Positions 6,272-10,900 of a stretch of 10,900 nucleotides of DNA are shown one piece after another. Within the stretch, counting starts at the first letter, position 1. Each line of letters begins with the position of its first letter. Both the position numbers and the translations under genes were made by a program. Location: contig DGHL01000118.1 of assembly GCA_002392645.1 (NCBI GenBank), positions 1-10,900 on the forward strand, in the 5' to 3' direction. The notes beneath the pieces are model-generated. The model was not told where the DNA came from. It saw only the letters and a list, made by a program, of their open reading frames with translations, and ran no database searches. The DNA comes from Prevotellaceae bacterium UBA3849. Its GTDB lineage: Bacteria; Bacteroidota; Bacteroidia; Bacteroidales; Bacteroidaceae.

Positions 6272-7171
6272 ATGAGATATACATTTAATAATATAATATG
6301 GTGCGTGGCACTTGCGTTGCTGCTTGCGTCATGTGGTAAGAAATCAGACCCCAATACGGTCAGGATAGCATACCTGCCAATAACTCATGCACTGCCGCTT
6401 ACCGAACTGAAGTCAGTAGATGGGGTGAAGGTGGAGCTTGTGAAGTATGGCTCATGGCCCGAGCTGCTCGATGCCCTCAATACAGGGCGCGTGGATGGTG
6501 CCTCGGTTCTCATAGAGCTTGCCATGAAGGCAAAGGCGCAGGGCATAGGACTGACAGCCGTTGCTCTCGGACATACCGATGGTAACGTGATAGTGGTAGA
6601 GCAGGGGATAGGCGACGCAAAGGACTTGAAAGGAAAGACATTCGCCATTCCTCACCGGGCATCCTCCCACCACATACTGTTGCAGGAGGCATTGGCAAAG
6701 GCAGGGCTTACCATCAACGATGTGAACGTGGTGGAGATGGCACCGCCAGAGATGCCATCGGCACTTGCCAACGGTCAGATTAGTGGCTACTGCGTGGCAG
6801 AGCCTTTCGGAGCGGCAGGCATACTCGGCGGCAAGGGCAAGGTGCTCTATCGCAGTGATGAACTTTGGCAGGGTAGCATCTGCTGCGGACTGGTGCTCAA
6901 CGACCGTGCCTATCTTGCCAAGAAGTCGCAGTTGGATAAGGTCATTGCTGCATACAAGGCTGCAGGCAAGCATCTTGACGATAAGGAGATAGCTCTCAGT
7001 AAGGCAAAGGAGATACTGTCACAAAAGGATGAAGTACTCAGGCAGTCGCTTGAGTGGATAAGCTACTCTGAACTTGACATCACCAAGGCTGCATACGCCG
7101 AGCTCGCGCAGAAGGTGAGGAAATACGGCATAATAGATAATCCACCTACATTTGAGGAGTTCGTGAAATGA
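6272..7171 (+). CDS. ABC importer substrate-binding lipoprotein, NitT/TauT type
   Basis: Catches a small solute outside the inner membrane and hands it to the permease encoded next. The 299-residue protein starts with a lipoprotein signal (hydrophobic residues 8-20, lipobox LASC with Cys21), so it should be lipid-anchored after cleavage. The mature part begins with VRIAYLPITHALPL (30-43), much like the start of NrtA/CmpA/SsuA/TauA proteins. It also has GKTFAIPHRASSHHILLQEAL (starting at 125), the strand-turn that often lines the ligand pocket, and VAEPFGAAG (174-182), like the AEP motif of this superfamily. The substrate cannot be named from sequence; nitrate, bicarbonate, sulfonate, thiamine-precursor and other ligands occur in this fold. 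It starts 14 bp after cooS and overlaps the permease gene by 4 bp (ATGA), so translation is coupled. Confidence 0.9.
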   Translation: MRYTFNNIIWCVALALLLASCGKKSDPNTVRIAYLPITHALPLTELKSVDGVKVELVKYGSWPELLDALNTGRVDGASVLIELAMKAKAQGIGLTAVALGHTDGNVIVVEQGIGDAKDLKGKTFAIPHRASSHHILLQEALAKAGLTINDVNVVEMAPPEMPSALANGQISGYCVAEPFGAAGILGGKGKVLYRSDELWQGSICCGLVLNDRAYLAKKSQLDKVIAAYKAAGKHLDDKEIALSKAKEILSQKDEVLRQSLEWISYSELDITKAAYAELAQKVRKYGIIDNPPTFEEFVK

Positions 7172-7917
7172 AAGCAACACTATACACAATAGCATCATTC
7201 GCCATCGCTACGGCATTGTGGCAGTTGGCGGTAGTCTTGGGTGACTTCGGTAGTGCGCTCTTCCCTGCTCCGCTTGATGTGGCGAAGGCTTTTGCCGAGA
7301 TTACTGGTGACGGTACGCTCGCTGATGGTGTGACGGCAAGTATGTTCCGCTTCGTCATAGGCTATCTGCTGTCGGTGGTGGCAGGCATAGGACTGGGATT
7401 GCTTATCGGCAACGTCAACATACTGTTCCGCTTAACCAACCCTGTTATACAGATGATACGCCCCATAGCCCCTGTGGCATGGATGCCGTTCATAGTGCTG
7501 CTGATAGGTATAGGCGACACTCCTGCCATCGTCATTATTTTCCTTGCAGGTTTCTTCCCTGTACTGCTCACTACGGCGAGGGGAGTGCATACAGTGGATG
7601 AGACATACCTTAAGGTGGCGAGTAACTACGGCATATCACGCCTCAAGACGGTGTTCAGCATCATACTGCCGGCAGTGTTCCCACAGATAGCAAACTCACT
7701 TCACATAGCCCTCGGCACATCGTGGATATTCCTCGTGTCGGGCGAGATGGTAGGCACGCAGTCAGGACTGGGATACATGATAATCGATGCGCGTAACAAC
7801 CTGCGCACCGACATACTGCTCGCCACAATGATAGTGATAGGTGTCATAGGTTTCATCCTTGACTATTTAATTGGTAAATTTGAAAAGAAAGTGCTTTCAT
7901 ACTATGGCATACATTGA
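7168..7917 (+). CDS. ABC importer permease, NitT/TauT type
   Basis: Integral inner-membrane subunit of the importer, 249 residues, the usual size for SsuC/TauC/NrtB proteins. About six hydrophobic segments are visible: near residues 5-25, 58-82, 102-133 (probably two helices), 165-192 and 214-235. The ATPase-contact loop (EAA-type) is KVASNYGISRLKTVFSIILP (149-168), with the conserved glycine at 155. The stretch SGEMVGTQSGLGYMI (191-205) is typical of this permease family. Its ATG overlaps the stop codon of the lipoprotein gene (ATGA), and its last 14 bp overlap the ATPase gene, which indicates tight coupling of the three subunits. Two such permeases would form the channel. The ligand is unknown. 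Confidence 0.93.
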   Translation: MKATLYTIASFAIATALWQLAVVLGDFGSALFPAPLDVAKAFAEITGDGTLADGVTASMFRFVIGYLLSVVAGIGLGLLIGNVNILFRLTNPVIQMIRPIAPVAWMPFIVLLIGIGDTPAIVIIFLAGFFPVLLTTARGVHTVDETYLKVASNYGISRLKTVFSIILPAVFPQIANSLHIALGTSWIFLVSGEMVGTQSGLGYMIIDARNNLRTDILLATMIVIGVIGFILDYLIGKFEKKVLSYYGIH

Positions 7918-8692
7918 GGTAAACAACATATCAAAGGATTTCCAGCGGAAGAACCGCGACGGCAGGCAGGAGACCATACATGTGCTTGACGACGTCAGCT
8001 TTGAGATAAACAAGGGCGAGTTCGTATGCCTGCTGGGTTTCTCTGGCTGTGGCAAATCCACCCTGCTCAACATTATGGCAGGCTTTGAACAGCCCACCAC
8101 GGGCAGCGTCAGCATTGACGGCGCGGTGATGACGAAGCCGTCGCCCCGATACGTCACCATCTTCCAGCATTACGGTCTGCTGCCATGGCGCAGTGTCAAG
8201 CGCAACGTGGAGCTGGGCTTGGAGAATGCAACCTACTCTAAGGCAGAGCGTGCCACGATAGCGCAGCAGTATATAGACCTCGTGGGTCTGAGCGGACTGG
8301 AACATCAGTTTCCCACCCAGTTATCGGGCGGACAGCAGCAACGCGTGGCGATAGCTCGCGGACTGGCGGTAAACCCAGACGTATTGTTTATGGACGAGCC
8401 TTTCGGCGCGCTCGACCCCATCACACGCAACAAGTTGCAGGACGACCTGCTCGGCATAGTGAGGGAGCAGCAGAAGACCGTGGTCTTCGTTACCCACGAT
8501 ATAGAGGAGGCTGTCTATCTGGCAGACCGCGTAATAGTGATGCAGTCGGGTCCCGGACGTATAGGCAAGATCTACGATGTGAAGATACAGCGTCCGCGCG
8601 ACCGCAACTCCAGCGGCTTCGGTCTCTATCGTAAGGACATATATAACAAACTCTTCTCAATAAAAGAAAGTAACATCGAATATTATATTTAA
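7904..8692 (+). CDS. ABC importer ATPase, NitT/TauT type
   Basis: Cytoplasmic ATP-hydrolysing subunit of the importer, 262 residues. Walker A is GFSGCGKST (45-53), the Q-loop is Gln88 in IFQHYGLLPWRSV, the ABC signature is LSGGQQQR (140-147), Walker B is VLFMDEP (160-166), the D-loop is GALD (168-171) and the H-loop is His198. All are intact, so it should be active. The GLLPW segment after the Q-loop is characteristic of the nitrate/sulfonate/taurine group. The frame is open from a codon at 7871, but the extra 11 residues lie inside the permease gene and precede the usual MAYIEVNNISKDF start, so I use the ATG at 7904. It overlaps the permease gene by 14 bp and ends 13 bp before the next gene. 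No C-terminal regulatory domain is present. Confidence 0.95.
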   Translation: MAYIEVNNISKDFQRKNRDGRQETIHVLDDVSFEINKGEFVCLLGFSGCGKSTLLNIMAGFEQPTTGSVSIDGAVMTKPSPRYVTIFQHYGLLPWRSVKRNVELGLENATYSKAERATIAQQYIDLVGLSGLEHQFPTQLSGGQQQRVAIARGLAVNPDVLFMDEPFGALDPITRNKLQDDLLGIVREQQKTVVFVTHDIEEAVYLADRVIVMQSGPGRIGKIYDVKIQRPRDRNSSGFGLYRKDIYNKLFSIKESNIEYYI

Positions 8693-8705
8693 AAAATTGA
8701 TAAAA

Positions 8706-9209
8706 ATGCAATATACATCATATCCTACACTGCATATCCTGCAGAAGAAAACGTACATCTTCAGTGCAATGTTCATAATAGGCAACATCTTGCTGCCACA
8801 GTTATGCCACCTTGTTCCACAGGGCGGGCTAATGTTGCTCCCTATATATTTCTTCACCCTTGTCGGTGCATATTGCTACGGCATTAACTTAGGACTGCTT
8901 ACGGCACTCTTGTCTCCAGTAGTCAACAACTTGCTTTTCGGTATGCCACCAACAACTGCCTTGCCGGCTATATTGGTGAAGTCGGTGTCGTTGGCGATAG
9001 CAGCAAGCTACGTAGCTCATCGTACCCAGCGTGTCAGTATCGGACTGCTGGCTCTGGTGGTAGTTGCGTATCAAACCATCGGCATGGTGTTTGAATATAT
9101 CTATACAAATAGTCTTAGTGCGGCACTGCAAGATGTGCGTCTCGGCATACCGGGACTGCTTATGCAGGTGTTGCTTGGCTATTTTGTTATAAAAAGAATA
9201 TCAGAATGA
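8706..9209 (+). CDS. Small membrane protein resembling an ECF transporter S component
   Basis: Hydrophobic protein of 167 residues with about six predicted membrane segments (near residues 18-33, 41-58, 62-77, 85-104, 111-132 and 145-163). The pattern GGLMLLPIYFFTLVGAYCYG, then GLLTALLSPVVNNLLFGMPP (63-82), resembles the substrate-binding subunits of energy-coupling-factor vitamin and metal importers, where a glycine-rich helix pair precedes a P..N..GMP turn. No ECF ATPase (A) or T subunit is encoded nearby, so it would need modules from elsewhere, or it does another job with the ABC importer. An upstream TTG at 8697 could add three residues; the ATG at 8706 is preferred. No Shine-Dalgarno sequence is evident. 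Its stop codon overlaps the start of the FmdE gene (ATGA). Family assignment is by pattern only. Confidence 0.65.
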   Translation: MQYTSYPTLHILQKKTYIFSAMFIIGNILLPQLCHLVPQGGLMLLPIYFFTLVGAYCYGINLGLLTALLSPVVNNLLFGMPPTTALPAILVKSVSLAIAASYVAHRTQRVSIGLLALVVVAYQTIGMVFEYIYTNSLSAALQDVRLGIPGLLMQVLLGYFVIKRISE

Positions 9210-9748
9210 AGTCCTGCGTGTTTGATGGCATGGAATTACCATGCGACTGCTACGCACCTGACGTGCGTGAGATAATGAGCGACACCATAGAGCGTTTCGG
9301 AAAAGAAGAGTGGCATAAGGTAGTCCTGACAAATGAGATTCACGGGCACCTCGGCATATACTCTACCCTGGGAGCCAAGATGGGGTGTTATGCCATGTCG
9401 CTGCATGAGGGTGATGATGAACCGAAGGTGTTGTCGTATGCAGGAAGTCAGCCGCCGGTAAGTTGCTTCAATGACGGACTTCAGGTTAGCACGGGTGCTA
9501 CGATGGGGCACGGACTGTTCTTTCTGTCAGACGAAGACGAGAAACGTATAGAGGCACGTTTTACATGGAAGGATGAGACCCTGCTCCTCCGACTGCGAAG
9601 CGAGTATGCCCAGACTATACAAAATGACATCAGACATGGCGTAGAGGCATACGGTCATTCGCCACGATACTGGAGCTATGTGCGGCAACTCGCATTGAAG
9701 TACTGGAGTCAGTGGAATCGTGATGAGATTTTTGAGAAGGCAGAATAA
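9206..9748 (+). CDS. FmdE-family protein (formylmethanofuran dehydrogenase subunit E-like)
   Basis: Soluble 180-residue protein. The FmdE-type core is recognisable as IHGHLGIYSTLGAKMG (45-60) followed by VSCFNDGLQVSTGATMGHG (85-103), which match the family's HGH.CPG...G.R.G and C..D..Q..TG.T.G.G motifs. The cysteine and proline of the usual HGHxCPG are replaced here (HGHLGIY), whereas Cys87 is kept. Further cysteines at 4, 13 and 15 lie in the N-terminal tail. The C-terminal part (about 110-180) is helical, polar and Trp/Tyr-rich, with no zinc-finger motif that I can see. Members outside methanogens have no settled function; metal or molybdenum/tungsten-related roles have been suggested. It is the last gene of the operon, coupled to the membrane protein by a 4-bp overlap, and is followed by a terminator-like hairpin. 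Confidence 0.8.
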   Translation: MKSCVFDGMELPCDCYAPDVREIMSDTIERFGKEEWHKVVLTNEIHGHLGIYSTLGAKMGCYAMSLHEGDDEPKVLSYAGSQPPVSCFNDGLQVSTGATMGHGLFFLSDEDEKRIEARFTWKDETLLLRLRSEYAQTIQNDIRHGVEAYGHSPRYWSYVRQLALKYWSQWNRDEIFEKAE

Positions 9749-9749
9749 T

Positions 9750-9795
9750 AAAGGAATTGCCACTGTGCTTGCACAGATGTGCAGTTTATTCCTTT
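9750..9795 (+). terminator. Hairpin ending the cooS-fmdE operon
   Basis: Outer arms AAAGGAAT (9750-9757) and ATTCCTTT (9788-9795) enclose an inner perfect pair CTGTGC/GCACAG (9763-9768 and 9771-9776). Adjoining TGC/GCA bases can extend the outer stem. It begins at the stop codon of the FmdE gene. A short pyrimidine stretch (CTTC) follows, so it is terminator-like without a strong U tract; the better terminator lies 70 bp further on. Confidence 0.55.
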
Positions 9796-9865
9796 CTTCA
9801 TGGTAGGGAGACGTAATACAACTCGTTTCTCAATACATTTGAAGTAATTTCGTATTTTTTATGGA

Positions 9866-9903
9866 GTCGTTATGTCGTGAGACATGACGGCTTTTTTGTT
9901 TTT
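9866..9903 (+). terminator. Rho-independent terminator
   Basis: GTCGTTATGTC (9866-9876), loop GTGA, GACATGACGGC (9881-9891) form an 11-bp stem with two G-U pairs. It is followed directly by a T-rich tract, TTTTTTG then more T (9892-9903). This is the clearest intrinsic terminator in the window, and it separates the fmdE-containing operon from the glycosyltransferase promoter. Confidence 0.85.
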
Positions 9904-9935
9904 CGTGGTTTTACCGTAAAAATAATCTGAGATAT

Positions 9936-9966
9936 TTTGCAGTTTCAGAAAATATTATTACTTTTG
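9936..9966 (+). promoter_or_regulatory. Promoter of the glycosyltransferase unit
   Basis: TTTG (9936-9939), a 19-bp spacer and TACTTTTG (9959-9966) match both elements of the Bacteroidetes promoter (TTTG and TAnnTTTG). The expected transcription start is near 9971-9974, which leaves a leader of about 30 nt before the ATG at 10004. A 7-bp inverted repeat (ATATTTT 9932-9938, AAAATAT 9949-9955) overlaps the -33 element and could be an operator. Confidence 0.8.
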
Positions 9967-10003
9967 CATCAGCGAATGCTATTATGTAGATAAACCATAG
10001 ACA

Positions 10004-10750
10004 ATGTTATTCACCATAATAACCTGCACATATAACGCAGAGGCTGTGCTGCAGCGTACGCTCGACAGCGTAGCCCGTCAAGGCTATGCTGATGTGCGGC
10101 ATGTCATAATGGACGGAGCCTCCACCGATGCCACCATGGCTATGGTGCGCAAATATGAAAGTGAGAACCGTCGCCACGATATCGTCGTGGTGAGCGAGCG
10201 CGATAATGGCCTGTACGATGCCATGAACAAGGCTTTGCAGTTGGCAAAGGGCGACTATGTGGTATTCCTCAATGCCGGCGATATGCTGCATGCCGACGAT
10301 ACCCTGGAACGTATGGCTGACAAGATTGGCAACAATCGCTACGGTGTGGTATATGGTGATACCGACATCGTTGATGCGGAAGGCCATTTCATTGCACCGC
10401 GTCGTCTGCGTCCGCCGGAGCATCTCACGTGGAAGTCGTTTCGCGCCGGCATGCTCGTGTGCCATCAGGCATTCTATGCCAACGTTGATATAGCGAGGCA
10501 GACAGGCTACGATGTGCGTTACCGCCTTTCGGCAGACGTCGATTGGTGCATAAGGGTGATGAAAGAAGCCGATGCGCAGGGATTGCCAATGCTTAATACC
10601 GGCATGGTGCTGTGCGACTATCTCGACGGCGGAATGTCAGTCACTAACCACCGTGCCTCGTTGCTGGAGCGTTTCAGTATAATGAGACGACACTACGGAC
10701 TATTAACCACTATATATAAACACGTTACATTTTTGTTTCGCTCATGGTAG
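10004..10750 (+). CDS. Family 2 glycosyltransferase
   Basis: Transfers a sugar from a nucleotide sugar to a growing cell-surface or secreted polysaccharide. It is a GT-A fold protein of 248 residues with no membrane helix, so it acts at the inner face of the membrane. It starts with the typical FTIITCTYNAEAVLQRTLDSV (starting at 3). DGASTD (37-42) and SERDNGLYDAMNKAL (64-78) build the nucleotide-sugar site; the metal-binding region is FLNAGD (88-93), the variant of DxD common in this group. HQAFY (154-158) and SADVDWCIR (176-184) probably shape the acceptor site. It resembles WcaA/WcaE-type enzymes, but donor and acceptor cannot be told. The promoter described immediately upstream makes it the first gene of a unit, and its end overlaps the acyltransferase start by 7 bp. 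Confidence 0.93.
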   Translation: MLFTIITCTYNAEAVLQRTLDSVARQGYADVRHVIMDGASTDATMAMVRKYESENRRHDIVVVSERDNGLYDAMNKALQLAKGDYVVFLNAGDMLHADDTLERMADKIGNNRYGVVYGDTDIVDAEGHFIAPRRLRPPEHLTWKSFRAGMLVCHQAFYANVDIARQTGYDVRYRLSADVDWCIRVMKEADAQGLPMLNTGMVLCDYLDGGMSVTNHRASLLERFSIMRRHYGLLTTIYKHVTFLFRSW

Positions 10751-10900
10751 AACTAGGAAAGATATCAAAATACAGAAGCGAGTTGATGGGCTTCGCGATA
10801 ATCATCGTGATGCTGTTCCATGTACCGCTGTCGCGTCTCGATCCCTTCTTCGGACTGCGTAGGATGGGCAACCTTGGTGTTGACATCTTCTTCTTCCTCT
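10744..10900 (+). CDS. Membrane acyltransferase (acyltransferase 3 family), 5' part only
   Basis: The ATG at 10744 overlaps the last 7 bp of the glycosyltransferase gene and opens a frame that is still open at the window end, 52 full codons. The visible N-terminus has YRSELMGFAIIIVMLFHVP (starting at 10) and, at 42-52, GNLGVDIFFFL. These are the R-E-L-G, H and GVDIFFFLSG hallmarks of the first helices in OafA/NodX/YrhL-type acyltransferases, which add acetyl or other acyl groups to surface sugars. Position after a glycosyltransferase fits decoration of a polysaccharide. The rest of the protein, normally 330-380 residues, lies outside the window. Confidence 0.85.
   Translation, partial: MVELGKISKYRSELMGFAIIIVMLFHVPLSRLDPFFGLRRMGNLGVDIFFFL

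Noticed and set aside
7871..7903. Earlier start for the ABC ATPase
   Set aside because: It would lie entirely in the permease gene, and the family N-terminus begins at MAYIEV.
10007..10465. Minus-strand frame of about 150 codons opposite the glycosyltransferase
   Set aside because: It is antisense to clear GT2 motifs and has no domain features of its own.

Overview
The window reads as chromosomal DNA of an anaerobic member of the Bacteroidales, most like Prevotella or a close relative. The evidence is the protein families together with promoters of the Bacteroidetes type (TTTG or TTG about 20 bp before TAnnTTTG) upstream of three transcription units. No rRNA, tRNA, insertion sequence or CRISPR array is visible. 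Bases 1-48 hold only the end of the folA transcript and a weak 5-bp hairpin.

Left part (49-4016), amino-acid and one-carbon metabolism. On the minus strand, an Lrp/AsnC-type regulator (1672-2151), a stand-alone homoserine dehydrogenase (545-1624) and dihydrofolate reductase folA (49-531) form a probable lrp-hom-folA operon. Divergent from it is an O-acetylhomoserine sulfhydrylase (2613-4016), which makes homocysteine and so uses carbon that starts as homoserine. The 461-bp divergent intergenic region holds a promoter for each side and two good matches to the E. coli Lrp consensus exactly 30 bp apart. It also holds a 66-bp tandem repeat (2.33 identical copies) in the metY leader. Each repeat copy folds into a long hairpin, and because 66 is a multiple of three the repeat also forms an open 43-codon frame.

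Middle part (4161-9748), a compact six-gene plus-strand operon. It encodes a CooS-family protein, an ABC importer of the NitT/TauT type (lipoprotein, permease, ATPase), a small membrane protein resembling an ECF transporter S component, and an FmdE-family protein. The CooS protein keeps the B- and D-cluster cysteines. However, one C-cluster cysteine is aspartate, most of the histidine proton relay is missing, and the N-terminus is very rich in histidine. It is therefore unlikely to be a true CO dehydrogenase and fits the deviant CooS-V type that carries an Fe/S/O hybrid cluster. No cooC, cooF or acetyl-CoA synthase gene is present. I infer an undescribed uptake-and-redox system whose substrate cannot be read from the sequence. 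Two terminator-like hairpins follow it.

Right part (9936-10900), start of a surface polysaccharide region. A clear Bacteroidetes promoter precedes a GT2 glycosyltransferase, which overlaps the start of a membrane acyltransferase cut by the window edge.
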